NCBI GenBank assembly: GCA_028564675.1
Contig: JAOVVO010000187.1
Span: 1-64,000 of the forward strand
Length of the DNA: 64,000 nucleotides
Reading direction: 5' to 3'
Source of the DNA: Onchocerca lupi
Lineage: Eukaryota; Nematoda; Chromadorea; Rhabditida; Onchocercidae
Shown here in pieces: positions 52,414 to 64,000 of the stretch. The notes beneath the pieces were generated by a model. It had not been told where the DNA came from. It saw only the letters and a list, made by a program, of their open reading frames with translations, and made no database searches. A program made the position numbers and the translations under genes. Every line of letters starts with the position of its first letter. The stretch's first letter is position 1.

Positions 52414-54839
52414 CGATGATCAAATTAAGTTTATGTTTGCCCAAGCCTAAAATTCGAACATTCTCGTGATAATGTGATATTTTATATTAATACATAACAT
52501 TTATTAACGTATAGTGCTTGTTATTAACATATTTAAATTTGTTTACACTTATCAATTAATATTTATGTTCATAAATCATACATTTAAAAATGAATGTGAC
52601 AATGATAATGATTGAGAGAGAGAAAAACCAAACATTTATTTTTTTTTCTATGTTTATGCTTTCCAAAGTTTAAATTCTGAAAATTAACAATAAACATAAA
52701 AATTATATTTGCTGGATGACCAAAGAATTATTAAATAATTATTTCACTTTTCTTATGATAAACTTACAGAAATCACATTATGTATATACAAAAAATCATT
52801 AGGTTTTTCATGTAATAATTTTAAATAAAAAAAGGGATTCGATTAATTTCATAAACAGACCGTAAAATATACCATGAGAGAGAATAAAACATATCATTAT
52901 CTTATATTCACTATTATTTTTAATTTTTACAATTAATATTTTTCCACTCATTAAAATTCTTTCTACCTCTTTTTCAAATTTTTCTCTCAATTCCTGTCAG
53001 TTATTCTAATCTATTATATCTTATAAATGTTCTAATTGTTCTTTCTTCATGACATTTCCATCAAAATTGCTATTTATAACATTTCGATTCTCTTCTTTGC
53101 CAGTCATCTTTTTTCCTCTCTCTTTCTTTTGACCTTTCTCTCCCTCTCAGTTATATTATTACTATCATAACTCATTTTTAAATCCATAATTTGTTTTTTT
53201 TTTTCCAAAAATATTTCATAAATTTTAGCGAATTTCGAAGCAAACTTTAATATATATCAGTGCTATCATGCAGTTATTTTTCTTAGCAATACTTAGGCAT
53301 TTATTTCTTTCCTCTCTTTTTCTCGTACCTTTTACAATTCAATCAATTGCTATCAATAGTTAACAAACAGCTGTTTGTCAGCTGATTATCGGTTAGATGA
53401 GTGAGGATCTCATACCACATACATTCATTCAAACGTTGACGTTTACTTCACATGATACAGTCTTCATATTACTGAAATTTTTATCTGAATGATACACTAT
53501 TTCATAACTTCTCATGTCTTGTGATATTCTTAAAAATGAATTCCATCTTATTCACATTTTGTAATAAATTTCGGATTATTATTTCCATCTAACATTTCAT
53601 ATTGCCAATATTTTTTCTTATTATTTCTTTCTCCTAATATTTCAAATTATTAGTATTTTTATAATATCATAGAGTATTTAATATGCTAATATATAATGAA
53701 CATTCTATGTTCTATAATAAATATTACCTAAAATGATTGTTAATAATATTTTTTTGCCATTTCTAAATTATATTCGATAAACTGAGTGGAAGATTAGGCA
53801 CATCGTAAAATAAGGCTAAAATTTGGAGCAAAATTAGAAGCTGAAGATTAAAAGATTGAGCTTAAACTAAAAGCCAAGAAAAAAAAAAGATTTATGGCCA
53901 AGCGACTTACTACCAAAAGTTTGAGCTTACAGCAAAAAAGTACTGTAAATAAGTCTCCCATCTTTTATTTCTAGTTAGCTTCAGCAGTAGAACAGGCTTT
54001 TACAACGGTGTTCTTTGGCAGCCATCCAAGAATTGACATGATTTTTATAAAGTTTTCCTAAAATGTGAGCAATGGTGACAACCAGTTTTACGACGTTAAC
54101 GTTGATACTTTTCATCCACGTTCCGTGTGTCATACAGTTAGCGTTATTATTGTGTATTGTGAAAGATCGCACGTAAAGTTGCTGAATGCACGTTAAAGTA
54201 GACGGAAGTTACGTGAAGGGAACTTGAAGTTTAGTTACGTGAAAGGAAATTTATAACTCTGCACTAAAATATAAGGACATTTATGATGGATAAATAAGAA
54301 ATACGGATATGAATCAGATATCTATTATAAAATAAAAAAAATCCTTACTTTTTCTATTAATTCCGCTTTTTCCTTTCCTTTTTACTGTTTTTACTAACTC
54401 TTCTAAAAATATATATTATTGTTTCAAAATGTATTTTAATGTCACCTTTTTACAAAAATATTTCGTAAAGTGCAAGCAAACAATATATTTTTGCCTTTTT
54501 TGCTGTAAAGAAGGTACTTTTTTATTTAAATTTTATTACTTTTGCTCTATAAATTAAGATTTCCCGGTTTCGATTGTTCTACCACTAAAACAAGAAATCT
54601 TGCATTTCTTTTTGCAAGTAAGAATTTTTATAAACATAAAAAGGGCAATGTGATGATATTATTGTTGTTATTATTTAAGTAGTTTTTTTTTTTTCTGAAT
54701 TAGTAACTAACAAAAAATTAGGCAAATTTTTGTTTACTTTCTTGTTGATCTGTTGTTGAAGATTGTTACTGTATCCATTACTAATTCAGAATCATTATTT
54801 CATGAAATATTTTCAGCTACTAACCCCACATATTTCCTA
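52414..54839. promoter_or_regulatory. 2.4 kb divergent spacer between abcf-2 and the ADP/ATP carrier
   Basis: The two flanking genes start outward from this spacer, so both promoters should be here. No TATA box or named factor site stands out. A palindromic CAAACAGCTGTTTG, containing the E-box CAGCTG, lies at about 53,367-53,380. A 63-codon minus-strand frame at 53,981-54,172 has no recognisable features. The rest is AT-rich. Confidence 0.45.
54811..54816 (+). promoter_or_regulatory. candidate trans-splice acceptor before ADP/ATP carrier start
   Basis: TTTCAG 24 bases upstream of the ATG at 54,840-54,842. The motif matches the nematode acceptor consensus and the short distance to the start codon suits spliced-leader addition; a 5' UTR intron is the alternative. 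Confidence 0.5.
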
Positions 54840-56766
54840 ATGTCATCTGCAGCACAAGGTACCGGCAAATCACATCCCAATGATGCAAGAGGATTTGATG
54901 CAAGAAAATTCCTCATTGATTTGGCATCTGGCGGAACGGCCGCTGCTGTTTCCAAAACTGCTGTTGCACCCATCGAACGTGTCAAGCTAATTCTTCAGGT
55001 AGCATTATTATATAAGTGACATTATTTCAGTCATTAATGTATTGTGAGTGAAGATATTCTTTTCGATATTATTTTAGATCTCTTATGTTATTACTTTTTC
55101 AGGTGTTGCTATTATATAAATAAAATTTACTGGTAGCAAAGTTTGGTAATTGAAACGAGAAGTTGTAATCTAAAAAAAAGAATGAAAAAAGGAACTGGTT
55201 TATATTTGTATAAGATTTTTTTTTTTTTTGTAAAACTCGTGCTAAATGATTATGGTTTTTTACTCTGCAGATTCCTTATACAATTAAATGAAATAAATAT
55301 AGTGAAAATTAAAGGAAGGGAAAAAGTTAGGAGACTTGATAGGATACATCAGCTTCTAGTCTTCTGAATGCAAATTTGTAGAGAAGTCCGACTTATTCTC
55401 TATAATATTATTGTTTAGAACCAAACTTATCCGAAATAATAAGTTATTTTACCAGTTGTATTGGAAGAATATAAAAGTTTTGGATAGTTATCCCAAAGAT
55501 GGTTTCAACCCAAAATTATGGGTTTGAAGAAAATAATTTAGAATGCGCTGTGGAAAACACAGAATATACATACCTATGGTATTATACAAACCAGTTATAA
55601 TTGGAACAATCATCAATTATTTCTGCATCAGAAAAAATATTTTACTTATTTTCAGGTACAACATGCATCTAAAGCAATTGAAGCTGATAAACGTTATAAG
55701 GGTATTATCGATGTATTCAGGCGTGTGCCCGCTGAACAAGGTTTTGCATCACTTTGGCGCGGTAATTTGGCGAACGTAATACGGTATTTCCCTACACAGG
55801 CACTGAATTTTGCATTCAAAGATACTTACAAGAAGATTTTCGTTGCAGGATACGATAAGGATAAAGTAAGATTTTGTGATTAAAGTCAAAAAATGGACAT
55901 AAGATTCGCAGTAATAGGTGTTTGTGTAAGACTTCAAAAAATTTCTATGGATAAAATCATCTAGGTTATTGCAAAAAAAGAATTCTTCATCCTGACATGG
56001 TATCATAAACCATGTTATTGCAGGATTTCTGGAAATTCTTTGGCGGTAATCTATTGAGTGGTGGTGCCGCAGGTGCAACATCCTTATGTTTTGTGTATCC
56101 ACTTGATTTTGCTCGTACTCGTCTTGCAGTTGACGTTGGCAAAGGTGCAACCCGTGAATTCAATGGTTTGATAGATTGTTTAGTAAAAGTTGTAAAAAGT
56201 GACGGTCCAATTGGGCTTTACCGTGGTTTTATGGTATCGGTGCAAGGTATCATCGTTTATCGTGCGGCTTACTTCGGTCTTTTTGATACAATCAAAATGA
56301 TGGTCACTTCAGACAAAAAGAAACTCAACTTCTTCGTTGCTTGGATGATTGCTCAGGTTTGCAGTTTGCTTGAAGTTTTGTTACTCTCATCAAATATCGT
56401 AGAGAATTGGATTCGTGAATTTCCCCGATTTAGTCAAGGAAAAATTTGAACTTGTTGTGTACTCACTGCATGACAAATGCGGGTATTTGCTTCTGTAATA
56501 TTTTTTGGCAAATTCCGATGTTGTTTTAGGTCGTAACTGTTGGATCTGGAATTCTGTCATATCCATGGGATACCGTGCGTCGACGAATGATGATGCAGTC
56601 CGGTCGCAAGGAAATACTTTACACAAATACTTGGGATTGTGCAAAGAAAATTGTAGCTAACGAAGGAATCTCGGCAATGTACAAGGGTGCTCTTTCTAAT
56701 ATCTTCCGAGGCACAGGTGGCGCACTCGTATTAGCTATTTACGATGAAATCCAGAAATTCTTATAA
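54840..56766 (+). CDS. ant-1.1: mitochondrial ADP/ATP carrier (adenine nucleotide translocase), complete 4-exon gene
   Basis: Exchanges matrix ATP for cytosolic ADP across the inner mitochondrial membrane. Exons 54,840-54,998, 55,656-55,865, 56,024-56,356 and 56,530-56,766 join in phase to 312 residues (family about 300-313). The three mitochondrial-carrier repeats are present, with PIERVK (about 44), PLDFART (about 149) and PWDTVRR (about 246), and the ADP/ATP-carrier signature RRRMMM at about 251-256. The N-terminal extension of about 20 residues, rich in Ser, Gly and Asn, is seen in some nematode carriers. It ends EIQKFL then TAA. It is convergent with cdk-5, whose stop is 1.0 kb downstream. 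Symbol follows the worm naming scheme; which paralogue it corresponds to is not resolved. Confidence 0.97.
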
Positions 56767-57786
56767 ACTGCCATTTATAAGAAGTTTAGGTATTCCGAAC
56801 ATACGGGCGACATCTGGTTCCCTTCATCGTATTCATTATATGACAGAATTCACTGTCAGCTGTATTTACGTCCAAAGACGTGCTCCATTTGTCGTACACA
56901 ATGTTTGATCTTGTCATTTCTAATTATATACCTCTTTTTGTAACCTAGGATTTGGAAACTTGTCTTAATATTGTATTGTGTGGGGTGTGAGCTTCAACTT
57001 CAATTCGTTCGGTAATTTAAATCAATTCCCAGTAAAATACCTTATTGTATTTTCTGTTAGAATACCTCTTTACATTTTTTCAGTAGGATATCTCATTACA
57101 TTTTTCCAATAGATTACCTCATGTTTATTTCATTTATTCTTCAGTATTCTTTTATATGTTGTTACTAGATTGGCCATATATGGCAAAGCTCAGATTCGTT
57201 TGATATATGTTTCTCATAATTTTTGATAAACGTAAGACGTCAATACGATAAAATCTTGTGATATTGACGGAATAGAAAAAACCAATCACTAACATATCTA
57301 ACTCTTTTTACTTCACATCTTATATAAATAGGTGGATTTATGGAAACAATAATTTCATTAGGACTGGAAATGAGTATTTTGGAATTTGAAACTGGTTTAC
57401 TTCAATTCAGTATTTTTGAGAAATATTCATCGGCAAGCAAAAATGTGATGAAAAGCGGAAGCTGAGAGCTCATTTCAACGATATGAATTGAAAAACCAGA
57501 TTGTAGGATTCGAATTGAAATTTAAAGAATTTCTCGTGTTGCATGAAACCAAATTTATGCTCGTCGATATAATTAGCAAATATTAATTTATATGAATAGA
57601 GAAAGTGGGATGGAATGTTGGAAGGAGATGAAGAAATTATAGCGAAGAGAAGTTGTGTCCGACTTATATACTAAAAATTCGGAAAATCCAATAAAATAGG
57701 CAAAAATATCATTGCACAACAAGACGAGATCATTGATATATGACTTGACTTACAATTATCTCGAAATAATATTTAATGTAAATTGG
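56767..57786. other. convergent intergenic region (3' ends of ANT and cdk-5)
   Basis: Contains the 3' UTRs of the two convergent genes. AT-rich, with no reading frame or RNA gene recognised. No clear hairpin or repeat was noted. Confidence 0.5.
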
Positions 57787-60646
57787 TTAACAATCCATAT
57801 CACTGAAATATTCATGATGTAATGCTACTTCAGCATCAATACGATGAGATGGATTGCAAACCAGCAGCCGCTAAAACAAACAAGTTTATTTTATTTGCAT
57901 AACACAAATTACCATTAAAGAAGTCTCAATTTCCGAATTTTTCAATTGCAAGCATCTCGAAAGCAAAGAAAGATGGGTCACTTTCTTTTCATAAGTTTTT
58001 TAAGCATAAGTTGCTATTGTAACTTGCTACAGTAGAAAGCAAGAAACTGAACCTGAAATGGGGAAACCATACGTGAAAATAGTTTTCCCATTCCAGGTTC
58101 AATTTCTTGTTTTTTTTTTATTTCGAAAGAATTTGCTCTTGCAATACCCAAAAAATGACATTAAAAGATAAATAAATGCATAAAACACTTCACAATTACC
58201 TGAAGCAAGTCACGTCCGCGAATGGGAAGATTAGGTACCACTTGTCCAATTGTAAGAGAAGGATGATACAGAGGCATCGGCTACAAGAAAACAATTCAAA
58301 ATTTAACTTTGTGAAAAGCTAACAATGGAGAAGTAATATATTCTGAGACTTGGGACTTCAGATGATTTTTGAGAGAATCAATTTGAGGTTCTGGAATTGT
58401 TGAAACTTCAAATTTTCAGTAACCTTAAATTCTGGAAGCTGCGAAAGACCTGGCCACGTGGCATCCGTCGGAGTACCAAGCATTTTGAAAATCCTCTTCA
58501 GCTGATCATCAACATCAGCACCAGGGAAAAGCGGCCTTCCAGCATTTGAAATTTCTAGAAACTTCTAACACTAATAACTAAAAACTAAAAATTTAATGGC
58601 AAACGAAACAAAAATAAAACCATTTATATTCCGCAAATAAGTAACCCACCGGCAAAGATACATCCGGCAGACCACATATCAATTGAAGTATTGTAAAGTT
58701 TTGCACCGAAGAGGACATCAGGTGGTCGATACCATAATGTGACAACCTTAACTAATATTTTAAAAAAGATTTTGAAATAATTATTTACAGACTGCAGTAA
58801 ATTAAATGCTCACATTATGAGTCATCGAATCATTTTACTCTGTAATGGTTTAAGATAAAAATTCTTATCAAACCATTTTTGAAAGCTCAGAAATAACTAA
58901 ATAAACGAACTTCAGCGCTATAGCATCTCACGGGTATGCCAAATGCTCGTGCCAATCCAAAATCTGCCAATTTCAACTGCATATTAGTATTTATCAATAA
59001 ATTCTGGGGTTTTAGATCACGATGAAGGACATTATGTGAATGACAGAAGGCTAATCCACATAATAACTGATGCATAAGGGATTTTACTATCTGAAAATTA
59101 AAATATTTGACTCAAGCTTTTCCATTTGCGAATTTCTGGCTTGCAATATATCTTGAAATTTAAACTCTAAAACAGTAATGCTGAGAACCGCACCTTTAAA
59201 ATCTTGGAAACTATAATTAGCTATCTTAAATCTCATGATTTAACTCATAGGGATGATTTAAGATTAAGTATATTGTATAACGTAAGATTTCATATGTTAA
59301 ACAGTATGCCATTAAATCTAAATCATTTTCAAGGCTTCAAATTAAGAAGACGAAATATCTTTAGGAACTAATGCAATTTGTCTAAAAATCATTATATTTT
59401 TTTTATTTTTAAAATAAATTAATATATTTTGTAGAAAACTAAGATGAATTAATATATTTTGTCCAAAATCTTTAAATCAAGACTTTGAACAAAATATATT
59501 AACTCAAGTGGAATTTACATTTGAATACCTCAGAAACAAATGAATAAAATAATAAACATTACTTGTTGATCGATTTCACCATTGCATGAATCGAAATATT
59601 TCTTTAAATCCTGATTACAATATTCAAAAACTAACGTAAGCTTACGCTCACTATGCACAACATCATATAATCGCACGATATTCTCATGTTTGAGCTCTTT
59701 TAATAAACATATTTCACGTAATGCCGAACTTGGAACACCCTGAAAGACGTTTGCATATAAATGGATTCTGAAATGTTATAATATAATATTCTTCAGTTAT
59801 TGAAGCCAATAAATTCACCTATGGTCTAGTTTGTTAGCTAGATGTCCGAATCTTATTGATTACATTTAAGTATTAATAAACTGCAAAGAATAAGGACTAT
59901 CAATTGCTTTAAGTACCATTGATTTGCTGCGTCCACATATGACTAATTTACTAGATTTGGTCACTACTGATTTAGTGATTTAAATCAGATTAGATATCGA
60001 AAATAAACAACAAGAAAGTAGACCTCATCGTCATCATCCAAACGTACACATTTCATAGCCACAATCTCTTGAGTATCACAATTCTTAGCCTTGAAAACAG
60101 TTCCATACGTGCCTAAAATCTTAGATAAATTAAGCATAATGATGCACTTCATATAATTCTAACAAATTACAATAGTTCCATAAAAACCAGCGCTTTAAGA
60201 AGTACCATTTAATACTTTTGCAACTTAAAATTTTAAAAATTGCAGATGAATTGCAGAAAAGTTCAGATTTTAATTTGAAAAAATTGGGCTGAAAAGTGAT
60301 GGATGCTTTCATATTAAATTCAGGATATTTATGAATATTTCTGTACTCTATTCTAGACAAATAATGAAAATGATTTCACACCGATGAATTTTAAAATACA
60401 AGTTAAATTGTGAATTCAACTCTGAGACTTTACCTATTTATTATCTTTTTATTTGTTAGATTAGCAAATGAAAAAACTGATTGTTTGAATAATTTTCAAA
60501 ATAAAATTAAAATTCTGAGTCTTTTCCTCAAGCAGATAGATAATAGAAATTTCATATTTTGCACTAAAGTAAAAAATAAAAAACAGAGAAGCAAATAAGT
60601 GAGGCAAACCTTCCCCGATTTTCTCCAATTTCTCGTAATTTTTCAT
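57787..60646 (-). CDS. cdk-5: cyclin-dependent kinase 5, complete 8-exon gene
   Basis: Proline-directed Ser/Thr kinase activated by p35-type partners, acting in neuronal transport and synapse placement. Exons 60,610-60,646, 60,024-60,112, 59,563-59,739, 58,911-59,090, 58,650-58,746, 58,424-58,554, 58,200-58,280 and 57,787-57,870 join in phase to 291 residues (human 292). It begins MKNYEKLEKIGEG. It has GTYGTV of the glycine loop with the Thr/Tyr pair, VAMK catalytic Lys, RLDDDDEG, the CDK5-type PSSALRE helix (residues 45-51, which separates it from PSTAIRE cell-cycle CDKs), HRDLKPQN (about 124-131), LADFGLARAFGIPVRCYSAE activation loop with Ser in place of the CDK Thr, YRPPDVLFGAK, and a C terminus ending EYFSDMDC. 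No defects were seen. The donor after exon 2 is the unusual GTCTAC. Confidence 0.97.
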
Positions 60647-61702
60647 TTCACGTTAACACGTCTTTTATTCATCTATATCACGTTGATATTCCAAGTATGC
60701 ACGTTTTTCGATAACGCTTTACGTTTGCGCTTGATATAAATATACTTTTCCTCACTTTTTAGTATAATTTTTGATATAACTTTTGCTGGCTAATCCATTA
60801 TACTTTCTGCTATGTTAACATGATATTTCTCGAAATAAATCTGAAATTTATTATGGAAATCATACACTATGCAACGAATTAACCAAATAATTAAGTAATG
60901 AAACTAATAACAAACAAAATCCCTGATCCAGTTAATCTCCAAATCTCGGAGTATATTTATGGGATGAAAAGTTTTCAGAGTGATACCGTCATAAGAAAAC
61001 ATACGTTTTCTCTTAATTTTCGTTTCTTCCGAGAATTCGCGGGGTGCATGTGTCGGGATAGTGACGTCTGTTGTGGCAAATGAGTTTATATATGTCTGTT
61101 TGTATATTTTGTATATGAAACTATGTTTTTGTATATTTATTGACATAATAAGGTCGATTTCCTTAGAGGAATTCTGCATGCTGAGATTTTCCGGAGATTG
61201 AATTTAATGGTTTATGGCTTCCAGAAAATCCTAATACTTTGAGAAAGTATATGTCATCGCGAAGATCAATATTATAATTATCACAGGAAATCAATGCGTA
61301 GGGCATAATGTATCGGAGATAATCAATACAGAAGGGTCATCAATGGCATGAAGCATTATGAAGGAATGTTTATGGGAATTTCAAAAATTCTTTCGGAACA
61401 CTCAAAAATCTTATTTTCTTTGACAAATGTGTTCGATATTCATTCAATCCTTTATACATATTTTGTATTGATCGATAGGTATTTCACTAACAGACAGAAT
61501 CTGAAAAATATTTCTAATTGTAAATTTTCCGAATTCTTCATGATTTCATGCAACATATAAGCGATTTTAATAAGCATTGTAATATTTAATGTGAATGTTC
61601 ACAGGACAGTTTTTGGAGGCATCTTCATCCGAGCTAAACGAAGCTTTAGCAATTGGGAGAAATCCAATCGGAAATTACTGAAAACATTCGCATCTCAAAA
61701 CT
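60647..61702. other. intergenic DNA between cdk-5 and the growth-factor gene
   Basis: The cdk-5 promoter should lie at the left of this interval and the 3' UTR of the growth-factor gene at the right. Several short frames occur on both strands (for example 60,898-61,083 and 61,348-61,560), but none carries a motif or good splice context. Confidence 0.45.
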
Positions 61703-62706
61703 TTACTTATTGACTGGATGATAGCATAAGCATGTATGTATATCCAGAATATTTACACCGTAGCACTTCTTTCTGATACAGCTGCAGGTACACGTTTCAT
61801 CATTCCACACCTTATTTGGACCTTAAATATTAATCTTTTTTCTTAACTTTTAAACTTTTTCAAATTTGCAAAATATTTTTTTGCTTATTTTTAAGCAAAA
61901 AGCGAAAAGGTTTTGGTGGTTTTAAAAAGTTAAAAAAAGCTAAGAAACTAATAGAAAAAGTTAAAAAAAGCTAAGGAACTAATTTTTCATCCAATATGGA
62001 GTAGGAGTCTCAAAATGTAACTAAAACAAAAAATCAAATTCCATTCTCTGAATATAATTTGGAAGTTATATCTGTTCAATTAAAACGAGGGTTTGAAATC
62101 TATTTATTTGACTGAAAAAAAAGTCATGCATCAAAGTAGATTCATCCGATCGAAAAAAGGAATAAAATTTTATGCATATTATCAGGAAAAGAAATTGAAA
62201 TTTATCTATTTGATAGATATACACGTGCAGTCCATGTGTTTAATTAGTATTAGAAACTGAAGTTTTCCTATTGGATTAAAAGAGAGAATTAAATGGATAA
62301 ATTTGAAATCTATTTGGAATTAAAATGAGGAATTGAAATTAAGCTTGGTTGAGATAAGGAATTGAAGTTCAATTTATAAATTTAGTTATCTAATCGCAAT
62401 ACATCTAACTGGTTGAAGCAAAGAATTAAAGTTCATCCATTCAGTTGTTATAGAATGTATTTAAATTGGGAAATTTCTCTTTTTTTTTTCTAAAAAAAAT
62501 CGAAAACCTTGACAATCCTTTTTCTCTTCTCTATTCCTGCATTCGCAGTCACAATTCGGACCAACAATTTTATTCTGTGGGCATTGAATATCTACATCAA
62601 ACCGGCTACATTCTCGGCAACTGCAAGCAGCATGTTGTTCGATTGTTATATTTCTCGTTTGATTGATTACAAACAGATTATGACCAGAATACAACATTTC
62701 AACAAT
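61703..62706 (-). CDS. pvf-1: PDGF/VEGF-like growth factor, last two exons (5' part not found)
   Basis: Two minus-strand exons join in phase. 62,508-62,706 (acceptor TTTGCAG, donor GTTTTC) encodes IVEMLYSGHN, INQTRNITIEQHAACSCREC, CPQNKIVGPNCDCECRNREE and ends DCQ. 61,703-61,821 (acceptor ATTTAAG) continues GPNKVWNDETCTCSCIRKKC and ends CYHPVNK before TAA. This is the end of a cystine-knot factor: a strand, then H-x-x-C-x-C as in VEGF/PDGF, followed by a Cys-rich tail whose CPxGKxWxxxTCxCxC repeats resemble VEGF-C/D and invertebrate PVFs. Secretion and receptor-tyrosine-kinase signalling are expected from the family. The upstream exon with the RCxGCC core was not seen up to 64,000, so the gene probably continues past the window. 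Confidence 0.75.
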
Positions 62707-64000
62707 CTGCAAAAATTGCCACACAATTTCATCTTTGAGTAAAAAAATAGACAATAATCCGTGCATAGTTCCTCTACTAAAAAAGAAAAAACCTGTTTGG
62801 AATTTGACACTCACACCAAACTACACTAAACTACAATAATTTGTTAAGATAAGCCTAAACCAAACAATTTCAAAAAAATTTTGAATTGTTGAGCGACAAA
62901 TCAGCATTCAAGTCACTTTATTGATCAGTTGCAGATTTGGCGACATTATTTAATTGAGAAATTTCACATCACAACTAGATCAAAATTGTTTACGTTTCAA
63001 ATTTTATCAAATTGCTTAGAAGAAAAACTTTTAACAAATGTATTTAAAAAATAATTTTAAAATTTCATTGGAAAAATTTGAATCCTAAATGTGAATTAGA
63101 TAAATTTCAGGACAGAAATTGAATTTTCCATCTTTTCTGGAAATTTTAAATCAAGAAAATCAGAAAATTGATCCAATACAGGAAATTATTGGTGCATTTC
63201 GGGGAATTGATGGTTTCTGGAATTGATGGTACAGTGTTTATGGTAGTATTTTTTATATAGGAACTGGTTTACATGGTTTGCATGTTTTTGTTGGAGTTTT
63301 TGTACATATTTCCTATTAAACTTATTTATAGAAAAAAATAAAAAAGCACTTCAAATATTCATCTGATTCCTTTTTGTTTGCTGTTAAAATTATTCAACAT
63401 TTGTTTGTCTATCTTTCCTTTTTTCTCTTTTTTGTCCTCTGGTATTGGATGATGCAATTTTATGATCGTCAGATAAATAAGATATGATTAATTATGCATA
63501 AATAAGTTACAAATAATTAGTAAGTGAGTGAATAAGTTATTAATACTATGAAAAGTCGAACGATATTAAATGAAGCAAAAAAATATGCTGGAAATGCAAC
63601 AAAATGTTGAAAATTATTCCTTAATATATAATGCATAACAAGTTTAGTTATAGTGATGTTACTATATATTACTATATACAATGCATAATCGTACATTAAT
63701 TATCAAATTAGAAAAGAAAAATAAAAGAGCCTGTTTTATCAGTCATCAGTTTGTTTCGTTTATTTGATTTATTTAATTTGGATGTTTTAGGACTTAATGA
63801 TAGGATCGTTTTAGTTTACTTGAAATGTAAATGTTTTAAGTTAATGTTACGATTATCTACAATATTTCTTATTAATAAATATAATTAGTTTATAGATCAT
63901 AAATGCTTGCAATTTTTTTATTTATCGATATAAACTTATTGAAATAATAATAATGTTACCTGCAATATTTTTTGTGAATAAATAGATTTGGGGGATAAAT
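62707..64000. other. AT-rich DNA, probable intron of the growth-factor gene
   Basis: No Cys-rich exon or other coding segment was recognised up to the window edge. If the upstream exons of the growth-factor gene lie beyond 64,000, this is intron. Confidence 0.4.

Noticed and set aside
53981..54172. 63-codon minus-strand frame between abcf-2 and ANT
   Set aside because: No motif, no splice partner and no family resemblance; probably chance.
1..64000. tRNA, rRNA, spliced-leader RNA and CRISPR-like arrays
   Set aside because: No cloverleaf with a GTTCRA-type T loop, no rRNA stretch, no SL1-type leader sequence and no spaced direct repeats were found by eye. A tRNAscan or Infernal run would be decisive.

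Overview
The window looks like nuclear DNA from a nematode, most likely a spirurid or filarial worm. It is very AT-rich. Genes are split into many short exons by AT-rich introns with GT..AG borders, candidate trans-splice acceptors lie just upstream of start codons, and the best-conserved proteins read as nematode forms of metazoan proteins. The species is an inference; no ribosomal or mitochondrial marker is present.

Layout. Positions 1-12,390 are mostly non-coding, low-complexity DNA with long (ATT)n and (ATTC)n microsatellites and a few weak exon candidates. Positions 12,391-28,750 (minus) hold a complete 39-exon CBP/p300 acetyltransferase gene; every exon joins in phase, giving 2,163 codons. 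Positions 28,751-32,272 are a GA- and CA-rich upstream region with one doubtful two-exon gene. Positions 32,273-36,038 are a dead Helitron in fold-back form: a minus-strand Rep half with a destroyed HUH motif lies between two inverted copies of the element's 5' end. Positions 37,970-44,711 (minus) are a six-exon CAP/SCP secreted-protein gene with stop codons at two conserved Gln positions and no canonical donor on exon 2. Its 3.9 kb last intron contains broken, inverted copies of the splicing factor SNW1/SKP-1 and a possible nested gene. Positions 47,387-52,413 (minus) are ABCF2, 54,840-56,766 (plus) an ADP/ATP carrier, 57,787-60,646 (minus) CDK5, and 61,703-62,706 (minus) the last two exons of a PDGF/VEGF-like growth factor whose 5' part is not seen.

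The intact genes are housekeeping or signalling genes: chromatin acetylation and transcription (CBP), ribosome-associated ABC ATPase (ABCF2), mitochondrial nucleotide exchange (ANT) and a neuronal-type kinase (CDK5). ABCF2 and ANT are divergent and share a 2.4 kb spacer; ANT and CDK5 are convergent. Nothing suggests an operon or a joint pathway. The accessory part of the window is 32-44.7 kb, where transposon decay, gene-fragment duplication and a degenerating CAP gene lie close together.
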